Part shown: one piece after another, positions 41,232 through 51,460 of the stretch
Numbering within the stretch: position 1 is the stretch's first letter
Layout of the letters: every line of letters starts with the position of its first letter
NCBI GenBank assembly: GCA_901472455.1
Contig: LR590464.1
Location: forward strand, 4,216,001-4,280,000
Reading direction: 5' to 3'
DNA: 64,000 nucleotides
Source of the DNA: Leclercia adecarboxylata
Lineage (GTDB): Bacteria > Pseudomonadota > Gammaproteobacteria > Enterobacterales > Enterobacteriaceae
The notes under the pieces: generated by a model
What the model was told of the DNA's origin: nothing
The model's input: the letters and a program-made list of their open reading frames with translations, nothing else
Databases searched by the model: none
Made by a program: the position numbers and the translations under genes

Positions 41232-42102
41232 ATGTCCGACAACAACTACCAGCCAGCGAAAGTCTGGGAATGGAAGCAGAACCCCAACGGTGGCGCATTC
41301 GCCAGCATCAACCGTCCGATCTCGGGCGCTACCCATGACAAAGTGCTGCCAGTCGGTTCGCACCCGCTGCAGCTGTATTCTCTGGGCACGCCAAACGGCC
41401 AGAAGGTGACGATTCTGCTGGAAGAGTTACTGGCGCTGGGCGTGACCGGTGCGGAATATGACGCGTGGCTGATCCGTATTGGTGAGGGGGATCAGTTCTC
41501 CAGCGGGTTTGTTGAGGTCAACCCGAACTCCAAAATTCCGGCCCTGCGCGACCACTCCACCACACCCGCCAACCCGCGTGTTTGAATCCGGCAATATCCT
41601 GCTTTATCTGGCGGAGAAATTCGGTCACTTCCTGCCAAAAGATCCGGCGGGCCGGGTAGAAACCCTGAACTGGCTGTTCTGGCTGCAAGGCGCCGCCCCG
41701 TTCCTCGGCGGCGGTTTTGGTCACTTCTATCACTATGCGCCGGTGAAAATTGAGTACGCGATTGACCGCTTCACGATGGAAGCCAAACGCCTGTTCGACG
41801 TGCTGGATAAACAGCTGGCGCGCGGTCGCTACGTGGCGGGGGAAGAGTACAGCATCGCGGATATCGCCATCTGGCCATGGTTTGGCAGCGTGGCGCTGGG
41901 CCAGGTCTATGGCGCGGCGGAGTTCCTGGATGCCGAAAGCTATAAGAACGTCCAGCGCTGGGCGAAGGATGTCGCCAGCCGTCCGGCGGTGAAGCGTGGG
42001 CGTATCGTCAATCGCACCAACGGCGAGTTGAACGAGCAGCTGCATGAGCGTCATGCGGCAAGCGATTTTGATACCAACACCGAAGACAAACGTCAGGGTT
42101 AA
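41232..42102 (+). CDS. yghU: Glutathione S-transferase-like disulfide reductase YghU (frameshifted)
   Basis: About 289 residues, matching E. coli YghU. N-terminal extension (YQPAKVWEWKQNPNGGAFAS), thioredoxin-like domain (PLQLYSLGTPNGQKVTILLE, NPNSKIPALRDHS) with the glutathione-binding ES in VFESGNILLYLAEKFG, and helical C-terminal domain (GGGFGHFYHYAPVKIEYAID, YSIADIAIWPWFG). Family members bind two glutathiones and reduce disulfide-linked or peroxide substrates in the cytoplasm. An extra base near 41575 breaks the frame. RBS AAAAAGG upstream. In E. coli yghU lies not far from yghX/yghZ, as it does here. Confidence 0.92.
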
Positions 42103-42118
42103 TCTGTACGGCCTGATG

Positions 42119-42139
42119 CCCTCTCCCACCGGGAGAGGG
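42119..42139. repeat. REP-like hairpin CCCTCTCCC-ACC-GGGAGAGGG
   Basis: Perfect 9-bp stem between yghU and the binding-protein genes. The same element recurs at 52578, 55715 and 59201 (degenerate), always between genes, so it is a dispersed intergenic repeat that may also end transcripts. Confidence 0.8.
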
Positions 42140-42179
42140 TGCAAACACCTCTAACGGCAACCCTGTTGCCGTTTTGCAT

Positions 42180-42880
42180 TTATCCTGTCGTGCCTGCCGG
42201 CAAAAAACCTGCCTGATGCAGGATCGCTTGTGCCGTATTTGACTGTAAAAAACGCCATCAGCCGTTGCCCCTGCAGCGTCATTACCGCACAAGCATACTC
42301 CGCACGCGGATTAAAGTGCGCCGGGATGTCGATGACCGTCAGCCCTGCTATCGCCCGCAATGCTGGCGCGTAGCTGGCGTATCCGATAAGCACCTCCGCC
42401 TGTCCGTCCTGGATAAGCCACTCCGCTGCCAGCCTGCCCGCCGGAACCGGTGCAGATCCCCGGCCACCCACCAGGGCCATTGCCCGCTTCCTCACGGCCT
42501 CGCCAGCGTTACCCATACGGCTAAACAGCGTCTGGGTGTAATCCCCGGACGGATCGGCTCCCGCCGTCGAGGTGGCAATGCGCAAGTCATCCCGGGTAAG
42601 TACAGAGAGCCAGTCGTCACTGTCGCGCAGCACATCACTGCGCACGGTCAGACAGAGTGTATTGCTCGCGAAAGACGCCACGGATTGCGCCCGCCCCATA
42701 ACGTGCAGCGCCTGCGGATGGGCAAGATTGGCCGAGGCGAAGAGATCGCAGGCCTCGCCCGATGCAATACGTTCCCACAGCAGCCCTGCCGGGCCAAAAC
42801 TGGGTCTCAACCGGTTCCGGGAAGTGGGCCATTAATTGCGGCCACACCCGCCGCAGGCTCCCTGCTGCCAGCACGCGCAT
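42180..42880 (-). CDS. ModA-like solute-binding protein without signal peptide (frameshifted)
   Basis: About 233 residues. MRVLAAGSLRRVWPQLMAHF opens the ModA/Sbp-type fold with the A-A-G-S-L oxyanion motif. FGPAGLLWERIASGEACDLF, ASANLAHPQAL, NTLCLTVRSDVL and GLTVIDIPAHFNPRAEYACA follow the molybdate-binding family. One extra T near 42798 and one near 42215 break the frame; after the second the protein ends QAILHQAGFLPAGTTG. No signal peptide is visible: the start overlaps the end of the upstream binding-protein gene. It may be a cytoplasmic sensor, be exported as part of a fusion, or lack its own leader through error. Confidence 0.7.
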
Positions 42881-43936
42881 CAGTCGTTCCCCCTGCCAGG
42901 TGGTGCGATAGAAACGCTGATACCAGTCGTTGGCCACTTTGCGCATATCTATGTCTTTAAATTTCTCCGGATAGAGCTTTTTAGCCATCCACAGTTCGCC
43001 GATGCCCATCGCCTCCGGCATCGGGTAGCCCCAGGCTTTTGGCATAGTCTGGCATCAGGTAGACGCGATGATTTTTCACCGCGTCAATGGTCTGCCACTG
43101 CGCGCCAGTTTTGATCTCGTTGACCACGGAAGGGTAGCGATCCTGCACGAAAATCACCTGCGGGTTCCAGGCGATCACCTGCTCCATCGCCACGGTTTTG
43201 AAACCCTGAATGGTCGCCGCCGCACGTTAACCGCCCCTGCATGGGCCATCATCAGCCCGGTATATTTACCGGAGCCGTAGGTAGTGAGTTCCGGGTTCGC
43301 CATGTAGGCGCGAACACGTTTTTTCCGCCGGGAGAGTATTCAGGCGGTCCGCTGACCCTCCGGCGGCCTTGATCGACGGCGTTAATCAGCGCCTTCGCTT
43401 CCGGCTGCTTGTTAACAATCTCGCCAATCAGCGCGATCCCTTCGCGCAGCCCGCGATCGTAAGCCTGCTCTTCATCGTTCATCGTAGGGTTCATTTTCGC
43501 TTTCTCACCCGCGCATCGTGGCGCAGGGAGATAGCGACTACCGGAATACCCAGGCTGCTGATCTTGTCGATCATCTCCTGCGGCGCGTAGTTGGTGACAA
43601 ACACCACCTGCGGTTTCAGGGCCACCAGCTTTTCCGGGTCAACGTGGGTGAGATCGCCCAGCATCGTTTTGTGGTTCAGTTCGGGAGCCAGACGCGCGTA
43701 GCCGTCGCCCAGCTGCTGTTTCCAGTTCGCCATCACCCCCACGATTTTGTCGGTGGCGTTCATTTGCACCAGTAAGTTCAGCGTCTGATGTTGGAGTACC
43801 ACCACGCGGTCAACCTCATCGGGGAGAGTGACCTGACGGCCAATCTGGTCGGTGATCAGGCGGGAGGCCTGAGAAGAGAGGGCAGTAAAGCCACTACGCC
43901 CAGGGTTAAGGCTTGCCAAAATTGCTGTTTCATCAT
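42878..43936 (-). CDS. Periplasmic binding protein, TroA/FepB-like fold (frameshifted)
   Basis: About 350 residues. Signal peptide MMKQQFWQALTLGVVALL, then TDQIGRQVTLPDEVDRVVVL, VGVMANWKQQLGDGYARLAP, LVALKPQVVFVTNYAPQEMI, AMEQVIAWNPQVIFVQDRYP and a final AMGIGELWMAKKLYPEKF. This is the PF01497 (iron-siderophore/cobalamin) binding-protein pattern. Frames break near 43880, 43500, 43360-43330, 43220, 43045 and just before the end. No permease, ATPase or TonB receptor is next to it. Together with the ModA-like gene downstream it would form a two-component sensing or scavenging unit for a metal or metal complex. Confidence 0.72.
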
Positions 43937-44071
43937 GTCCTCGCATTCGTTATATATTTTATTATACAGCGATGCGGTTATGCCGTCGTGCCTCCTTTAG
44001 AGGTAAAAAGCCCTAATGCAAATCCCTCTCTTTTTTCAACGGCATATTTAACAACCATCCGGTAAACTGGC

Positions 44072-45085
44072 ATGAATAATTTCTTTCTTCAGATTATTCG
44101 CATGTCAGAAAAGGCGCTGAAACAACAGATTCAGAATCTTAAAAAGCATAATGCCCGGCTTGCCAGGCTGGCGCGTGACGCCCGTAGCAAGCTCAGTGCG
44201 GCGCTGGACGGGACCGGTCTGTGTTTATGGCAACTCGACGTTCCGACCGGGAAGCTGATTATTTATAACCGCCGCTGGGGTTCCATGCTGGGCTATCAGC
44301 CTAAGGAGCTGAACGCGCAGTTTGAGATCTGGCGCGAGCATCTGCACCCTGATGACAAGCAGAACGTGCTCGACGCGTTCTACGATCATCTGCACGGCAA
44401 AACCCCCTTCTACGAAGCGCTGCACCGGATGCAGCACAAAAACGGCACCGTCACCTGGGTGCTGGATCGTGGCCGCGTCACCGAATGGGATGAGCAAGGT
44501 AATCCCCTGAAGGTGACCGGTACGCACATCGATATGACCAAAGAGAAGCAGTACGAGGAGCAGCTTGCCCAACTGGCCAATCACGATCCGCTCACCGGCC
44601 TTGCCAACCGCCATGCGTTGCTTACCCACTTCGCGCAGCTTAAAGCCCAGGGGCCACTGTGCATTGCCTTTATCGATCTGGATGATTTTAAAACGGTGAA
44701 CGACACCTTTGGCCACCGCAGCGGCGACGAGTTACTCATCCAGCTCAGCCAGCGTCTGCGTGACGCCTGCCCGCCGGGGGCCGTTGTCGGGCGTCTGGGC
44801 GGGACGAGTTTGTGCTGCTGCTGCCCTTCCCGCTCGCCAGCCTGCTGGTGAACAGCACCGCGCACCACTGCCTGAACGCAGCCCTGACGCCATTCGAGCT
44901 GGATAATGGCCAAGCGAAGGTCGGAGCCTCGGTGGGGATTGATGAGGTGCAGGAAGAGGATGATTTCGTCAATGCGCTGCGCCGCGCCGATCGGTCCGAT
45001 GTACCAGATTAAACACACCGGCAAAAACGGTGTGGCGATTGGCCAGACGCTGCTCTCGGTTTCCCGCACCGGAACCTACCCATGA
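44072..45085 (+). CDS. Diguanylate cyclase with PAS domain (frameshifted)
   Basis: About 338 residues. A coiled coil (about 10-40) leads to a PAS/PAC domain (GTGLCLWQLDVPTGKLIIYN, YDHLHGKTPFYEALHRMQ, VTGTHIDMTKEKQYEEQ). A GGDEF domain follows (ANHDPLTGLANRHALLTHF, IAFIDLDDFKTVNDTFGHRS). The signature GRLGGDEFVLLLPF is broken only because one C is missing near 44806; with it the motif is perfect, so an active cyclase making cyclic di-GMP is expected. A second break is near 44997. The stop overlaps the FucR-like start (ATGA). Start either at 44072 or at an internal ATG at 44102; neither has a strong ribosome site. Confidence 0.82.
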
Positions 45086-45798
45086 AAAGCACCCGTCATC
45101 AGGAACTGATCCGCCTGCTGGCCGCGTCGGACTGGCTGACGACGGACGCTCTTGCCGCTGAGCTTCGCGTCAGCAAAGAGACCATTCGCCGCGATCTGAA
45201 ACAGCTTCAACAGCAGGGAAGGATCGTGCGCCATCACGGGCGGGCGCGGGCGATCCACCCGGATCATCGCGACGGCGGCGAGCCATTTGGCGCGCGGCTG
45301 AAAAGCCATTACGCCGATAAAGCCGACATTGCCCGCCACGCCCTCGACTGGGTCAGCGAAGGGATGACCCTGGCCCTTGATGCCAGCTCAACCTGCTTTC
45401 ACCTGGCGCGTCAGCTACCGGATATCGCCCTGACGGTGTTTACCAACAGCCTGCCCATCTGCCATGAAATGGCGAAGCGCGAACGCATCACCCTGATCTG
45501 CTCGGGCGGGACGCTGGAGCGCAAATATCGTTGCTATGTGAACCCGGCCCTGGTGACGCAGCTGAAAGCGCTGGAGATTGACCTGTTTATTTTTTCCTGT
45601 GAAGGGGTGGATGAACAGGGTGTGATGTGGGATCCCACCCCGCACAGTGCCGGCTTTAAGTCGCAGCTGCTGAGTCGTGCCAGCCAGTCCCTGCTGCTGA
45701 TCGACAAAAGCAAATTCCAGCGTTCCAGCGAAGTGAAAATAGGTCACCTTTCACAGGTGACCCAATTGATCAGCGACGTGCAACTCGGCCGCCGCTAG
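45082..45798 (+). CDS. DeoR family regulator, FucR-like
   Basis: Intact 238-residue protein. N-terminal HTH: TDALAAELRVSKETIRRDLK, QQQGRIVRHHGRARAI. The C-terminal phosphosugar-sensor domain reads KSHYADKADIARHALDW, ALDASSTCFHLARQLPDI, FTNSLPICHEMAKRERI, ICSGGTLERKYRCYVNP and FIFSCEGVDEQGVMWDP, very close to E. coli FucR over the whole length. No fucose genes are adjacent. Instead it is translationally coupled to a cyclase gene, so it may be a paralogue with a different effector. Its TAG stop interlocks with the MCP stop in a CTAG on the opposite strand. Confidence 0.85.
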   Translation: MKSTRHQELIRLLAASDWLTTDALAAELRVSKETIRRDLKQLQQQGRIVRHHGRARAIHPDHRDGGEPFGARLKSHYADKADIARHALDWVSEGMTLALDASSTCFHLARQLPDIALTVFTNSLPICHEMAKRERITLICSGGTLERKYRCYVNPALVTQLKALEIDLFIFSCEGVDEQGVMWDPTPHSAGFKSQLLSRASQSLLLIDKSKFQRSSEVKIGHLSQVTQLISDVQLGRR

Positions 45799-47343
45799 CT
45801 CGCCAGGCGGAACTTCTGCACCGAGCGTTGCAGTTCTTCGGTCTGGCGCTCCAGGGCAGAAGCCGCGGCTGATACCTGCTCCACCAGCGAAGCGTTCTGC
45901 TGGGTCACGCCGTCCATCTGGGTGATCGCCACCCCCACCTGCGAAATGCCTTTGCTCTGCTCTTCCGAGGCGGCGGCAATCTGCTTCATGATGGTGGTTA
46001 CGCCGGTGATGTCGCGCAGCACGGCGTTCATGGTGGTGCCGGTATCGTTCACCAGTCTGGCCCCCTCCTCCACGCGGGACACGGAGTCGGTAATAAGTCC
46101 TTCGATCTCTTTTGCCGCACTGGCGCTGCGGCTGGCGAGATTACGTACCTCCCCCGCCACCACCGCAAAGCCGCGCCCCTGCTCACCCGCGCGCGCCGCT
46201 TCAACTGCCGCGTTAAGGGCCAGAATATTGGTCTGGAAGGCGATGCTATTAATGACGCTGGTGATCTCCGCGATTTTCTTCGAGCTGACGGAAATGCCGG
46301 TCATGGTATTGACCACGTTCTCCACTAATTCCCCGCCGCGGCTGGCGGTAAGAGACGCCACATCTGCCAGCTCGCTTGCCTGCCGGGCATTGTCTGCATT
46401 CAGCTTCACCGTGGCGGTGAGTTGCTCCATGCTGGCGGCAGTCTCTTCCAGCCGCCGCTGCCTGCTCTTCGGTACGCGACGAGAGATCGTTATTGCCGCT
46501 GGAAATTTCCGTAGCACCACGCCAGATATTCTCGCTCCCGGCGCGAATGGTACTGACCGCTTCGCGCAGGCTGTCCTGCATCGCCGTCAGCAGCGGCACC
46601 AGTTGGCCCACGCAGTTACGGCCAAAGGGAGCAATCGGCTGGCTGAGATCGCCCTGGGCAATCTGACGAAAGTGTTGGCGGATCTGATCCAGAGGTTTCA
46701 CCAGCATCGCAACCAGGTAGCGATCGGCGAAGAGCAAGATCAGCAGGCCAATCAGGGTCGCGGTGATGATCACCGTGCGGGTGAAGCCGGTAAGGCCGTC
46801 CACCGTCACGCGGGTGCTATCGAGAATGCTGTCGGCAGCTTTATTGAACTGACCGGCACTCTCACCAAAGGCGCGACTTAACGGCGGGGTGACGTTATTC
46901 GCCTGCTGGCGATAGCCGTCGAGATTACCCTGCTGCGCGAACTGCATCTGGGGCTTTACGCCGTTCTCCAGCAGCGCCTGCCAGTTGGCGATCACCTTAG
47001 CGGAGATCTGCGCATCCATCGGCCCCGGCGACATGGCTTTCATCTCATCGAGCTTGTTGCTCATCGTCTCCAGCGCCTGCTGTACGGAGGCGAGATCTGC
47101 CGTACCGCCTGCCGCCTGCGCATCCATCGCCCGGCTCAGACGGGTGACGAAGCGGAAGTACTGATCGTTACCCTGGCTAAGCACCGTCATCTGTTTGACC
47201 AGTTGCCGATCGACGTCATTGCCATCCGCCACGCGCGAGAGCGCCCAGGAGCTGTACAGCCCGACCGCCGCCCACATTAAACAGAAAATGCCCAGAATCG
47301 TCAGCATGACGAACCGGATCGTGAAATTACGAAACACTTGCAT
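45795..47343 (-). CDS. Methyl-accepting chemotaxis protein (frameshifted)
   Basis: About 516 residues. First membrane helix (FTIRFVMLTILGIFCLMWAA), a periplasmic four-helix ligand domain (about 35-185) of the Tar type, second helix (TVIITATLIGLLILLFADR), HAMP (LVKPLDQIRQHFRQIAQGDL) and the long signalling coiled coil. The hairpin tip EITSVINSIAFQTNILALNA, AAVEAARAGEQGRGFAVVAG is fully conserved. One break near 46460 lies in the methylation helix. The end QKFRLAS lacks the NWETF-type receptor tail used by CheR/CheB, so it depends on other receptors for adaptation. Start at 47343 behind AAGGAAA, under two FliA-type promoters. Confidence 0.9.
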
Positions 47344-47396
47344 ATTTATTTCCTTGCCATGAGGGAGATATCGCCCGAAGGCGAGTCTTATCCTCG

Positions 47397-47453
47397 TTAT
47401 CGGCAATAAAATGCGAAGCAATACCTTTTATCGGGTAATTTTATAAAACTTTT
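47397..47453 (-). promoter_or_regulatory. Two tandem FliA (sigma-28) promoters of the chemoreceptor gene
   Basis: Proximal: -10 GCCGATAA (47397-47404, perfect) with TATTGCTT 11 bases upstream (47416-47423). Distal: CCCGATAA (47428-47435) with AAAAGTTT 10 bases upstream (47446-47453), close to the TAAAGTTT consensus. The receptor is therefore expected to be expressed with the flagellar late genes. The rest of the 47344-47846 interval is A/T rich and shows no gene. Confidence 0.75.
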
Positions 47454-47846
47454 CATTTCTGTTTACCGGGTCGGGAAATGATAATCATGCTAAGGAAAAT
47501 ACCCCTCCAAATAACGTGTTATTAGATTTCATACAATTTACAAATGTAAATCACACTCTCCATTCATTACCCTCATAATCCCAAAGGATTATCATTACCT
47601 TTCTTCTTAATGAAGAATTTTCCTGTTCCTCCCGGAAAAGTCTCACTTTTAGTACGTTAATAAAACTGCAACATTCATAGAATGGATGGATTTAAAAAAG
47701 TCATTCATTTTCCTTTATTAAAATGGTTACTTAATCGCTTGATATCCCTTCAAATTTCATTACATCCTTTTCGCTTAAGAAAGTTCTTGATTACGCATAA
47801 CTGGTTTAAAAAGAGCGCACGTTGATCCGGTTATAAGAGATGAATA

Positions 47847-50442
47847 ATGCGTATTTCAATGAAAAGAACCTTATTATCGCAGTGTGTATTACTGGCACTT
47901 GCGTCCTTTGCTGCTCAGGCAGGCGAAACCCCAGCTACGGCTTGCCAGAACGGTGACACCACCCAGACCTGCGGCCTGGCAGAATATAAAGACGGCAGTT
48001 TCTATCAGGATCCAGGCACCACTGATGCCGTGATGGCGAATGAAACGGCAACCAATATCTATATGGATGGTCATCGCGAAGCAGGCGATACGCAGACCTT
48101 AACCGTTACAGGCACTGACATGTCCGGTCATTATATTCAGGGAAGCAATGGCGGCACCGTGAATATTAACGTCACCGACAATGCTAAAGTGGATATGATC
48201 GAAGTCGGTTCTGCATTCAAAACCACCAATACCACGATCAACGTCAATGACGCCACCCTGAACGGCCAGAACAGCGACGGAACCTATCAGCGCAATAAAG
48301 ATTACATGATGGGCGCCGCCATCTACCTCGATCCTCTGGATGAGGGATACCACAATGTGGATATCAGCAACGGCAGCGCACTGCATGGCAGTATCATCAG
48401 CGCCGGCCAGGGCACCCAAACCATCGCCATGAGCGATAGCCTCATGGATAATGGCGGTATCTACGTCGGTAGCGACAAATCAGATACCTCCCTTACTCTG
48501 ACCAACGCTACCGTGGATGCGACCAACAGCCAGGTGGCGCAAAATCTCGATACCCTTGTAGAAAATCTGAGCCAGTACAAACCTTTCCAGAATATCAACG
48601 TCGATGCCTTTAGCGACCTGGCCGTGGCCATGTACGGCACCACTCAGGATACGCTGGCGCTGAATAACAGCACCGTGACCGGCGATATCGGCATCATGAA
48701 CGAAAAAGGCCAGACCAACCTGTCATTCACCAATAACAGCGTTGTGAACGGCAATGTGACGCTGAGCGGTAACTCCACCAATACCCTTCTGGTGGATAAC
48801 AGCACCATTAATGGCGATCTGAATGCCAGCCAGAACAGCGGCGATACCACCATCACTTTGCAAAACGGTGCCAACGTTGACGGCAATATTACGACCGGCG
48901 CGGGCAATGACACCGTGGTGCTGGTGAATGATTCCCACGTCACCGGCAATGTCACCGGCGGGGACGGCGACGATACCCTGTCGATGGATGCGGGCAGCTC
49001 TATTTTCCGGGCAGATTAATCAGTTTGAAACCGTGAATACCACCAGCGACAACAGCATCACCCTCGACACCATTAACGATTCAACTACCTGGAGTCTGCA
49101 AAACGGCTCCACCCTGACCGCCGCCACTACCGGTAGCAATGCCGAAGTGAGCATGAGCACCGACAGCCGGGTCAACTTCGGCACGATCACGGGCTCCCGT
49201 AATGCCGTGGTGGTCAATAACATCACCTCTTCGGCGATCAATCAGCAAAATATCGTGCTGGGGTCCTTTACTACGGCTACGGCAACTACCACACCACAAA
49301 TGGCCGCCAATGCGACCTTCAGCAACGGCCAGCAGGAGGTGGAAAACCGCAGCGCTGCCTACAACTACAACAATGACCTGAGCATTGTGCCCGCGGATAC
49401 TGCGCCGCAGGGCCAGCTCACCGCCGATAGCAGCCAGGACTGGAATATTGTCTTCAGCAGTTCACGCGGCACATTGGCCAGCGATGTCCAGGGATTAGTC
49501 GCCGGGCTGGATGCGGCCGAACAGGCGGGCCATCCAGGTCACCGATGACATCACCAGCCACATGGATCGCCTGCACTTTGCTGGCATGACGGGCGAGCAG
49601 CAGGAAGGGCGCAGCTGTGGGGGCGATTTCCTCTATCAGAACGGTAACTTTAGCAACGATGTGGATTACAAGAGCATCACTCAGGGCGCACAGGGCGGCG
49701 TTGACTGGACGGCGTACCTCGCTAACGGGGACAGTGTGACCGGCGGCGTGGCGCTGGCCTGGACCCGCAGCCGCGTTGAAGATACCGCCAGCGGCCCGGA
49801 CAGCTTCAAGGACACCGTGTATGGTAACTACTACAGCCTGTACGGCGGCTGGCAGCAGGCGCTGAACGGTCGTCAGTGGGGACTGTTCGCCGACGGCAGC
49901 TTCAGCTATGGCGATATGCGCTACTCCCTCTCCGCCCATAACGTCACCGGCGACACCAGCGGAATGACTGAAGCGCTGCATGGCTCCACTGACGGTAGCC
50001 TGTATATGGCTCAGGCGCGTACCGGGGTGAACGTGCTGCTGCCAGGCGACACCTTACTGCAACCGTACGCCATCCTCGGCTGGGATCAGACCAAAGCGAA
50101 CGGCTTCTCCGACAGAGAAGTGACCTTTGCTGACAGCCAGGTCTCTTCCTGGAACGGCGGCGCGGGCCTGCGTCTGACCACCACCCTGACCGATCTGAAC
50201 AAAAACGTGCAGATCATGCCATGGCTGGATGTCCGCATGCAGAAAGAGTTCAGCGATGATACCGATATCCAGGCAGCGGATTATCACAACACCGAAGGTC
50301 ATAACAACAGCATGGGAATGTTTGGTGCGGCGTGAATGCCACTATCGCGCACAACTTCTCGGTGAATACCGGCATTTACTATGGCACAGGCGATGTCGAT
50401 AACGACGCCAGTGTTCAGGCAGGTATGAGCTACAGCTTCTGA
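47847..50442 (+). CDS. Autotransporter with beta-helix passenger and RTX-like motifs (frameshifted)
   Basis: About 864 residues. Signal peptide MKRTLLSQCVLLALASFAAQ. The passenger begins with a small cysteine pair (CQNGDTTQTCG) and continues with beta-helix repeats such as TVNINVTDNAKVDMIEVG, NNSTVTGDIGIMNEKGQ and DNSTINGDLNASQNSGD. Near residues 365-390 two units read TTGAGNDTVVL and TGGDGDDTLSM, resembling calcium-binding RTX nonapeptides. The barrel (about 590-864) carries QGGVDWTAYLANGDSVTGG, GNYYSLYGGWQQALNGRQWG and ends AGMSYSF. Breaks lie near 49005, 49525 and 50332. It lies beside the chemoreceptor gene but on the other strand and ends in a strong hairpin. Confidence 0.85.
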
Positions 50443-50452
50443 TGACCACGCC

Positions 50453-50479
50453 TGTCCGGCAGCCTGAGGCTGCCGGACA
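50453..50479. terminator. Strong 12-bp hairpin between the second autotransporter and yghX
   Basis: TGTCCGGCAGCC and GGCTGCCGGACA with a TGA loop, 11 bases after the autotransporter stop. It lacks a long T-run (TTCTGGTT on the plus strand), but its position between convergent genes fits a bidirectional terminator. Confidence 0.75.
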
Positions 50480-50490
50480 TTCTGGTTAAC

Positions 50491-51378
50491 TCAAAATATT
50501 TCTCAAACCATCCCAGGGTTCGTTTCCAGGCTAACTCCGCAGCAGGCTCATCGTAACGCGGGGTAGAAATCGTTGTGGAATCCGTGGTTTACGCCAGGAT
50601 AGATCCAGGCCTCGTACACCTTGCCGTTAGATTTAAGCGCAGCTTCATAGGCAGGCCATCCCTCGTTAACGTTCTTGTTTGTCGAGTTCCGCATAGTGCA
50701 GCAGAAGGGGGCTTTAATTTTGGCCACGTCTGCCGCGGGAGGCTGGCGGCCATAGAAAGGCACGGCGCAGGCCAGTTCCGGCCAGGCGACCGCCGCGGCG
50801 TTAGAGACGCCACCGCCGTAGCAGAAGCCGGTGATCCCCACCTTACCCGTGGCGTCCGGGTGTTTTTGCATAAACCCGACGGCGGCAAAGAAGTCGTTCA
50901 TTAGCTTCGTCGGATCGACTTTCTGCTGCAGGATCTTCCCTTCCTCATCGTTGCCGGGATACCCACCCACCGAGCTTAAGCCGTCCGGTGCCAGTGCGAT
51001 ATAACCCGCCTTCGCCACCCGACGCGCCACATCCTCAATGTAAGGGTTAAGGCCGCGGTTTTCGTGCACCACGACCACCGCCGGTACTTTGCCGGTGGCT
51101 TTGGCCGGTTTCACCAGATAGCCGCGTACCTGTCCATGGCCGTCCGGCGAAGGATAGGTGATGTATTCGGGCAGAATGTCGGGATCGGTGAACTTTACCT
51201 GCTCAGCGAGGGCGTAATTGGGCTTGAGCATATTAAACAGCGCCAGCGCCGTGACGCCACCGACAGCATAGCGGGCAGCCAGATTGAGGAACTCACGTTT
51301 GTTGATTTTGCCGTGAGCGTAATAATCGTAGTAGTCGAGCAATTCCTGAGGAAAGTCTTTGGCGGTCATACGCGTCAT
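50491..51378 (-). CDS. yghX: Dienelactone hydrolase family protein YghX (frameshifted)
   Basis: About 295 residues. N-terminal DYYAHGKINKREFLNLAARY resembles a twin-arginine-free helical leader, followed by a hydrophobic ALALFNMLKPNYALA segment. The hydrolase domain has VVVVHENRGLNPYIEDVARR, IALAPDGLSSVGGYPGNDEE, the nucleophile GITGFCYGGG (cysteine, as in dienelactone hydrolases) and YPGVNHGFHNDFYP (histidine). Breaks near 50690 and 50545 remove LLLHYAELDK and the C-terminal RYDEPAAELAWKRTLGWFEK part, which I include by ending at about 50491. E. coli keeps yghX beside yghZ with the same orientation. Substrate unknown. Confidence 0.82.
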
Positions 51379-51460
51379 CGCATATCTCCATGAATTGTGA
51401 ACGAACTAAGGATAGAATAGAAACGCTGTTTCGAAAATCAATCACTAAAAAGGAGACATC

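Noticed and set aside
45795..45798. Attachment or recombination site at the shared CTAG of convergent stops
   Set aside because: A 4-bp overlap of two stop codons is enough to explain it; no repeats flank it.
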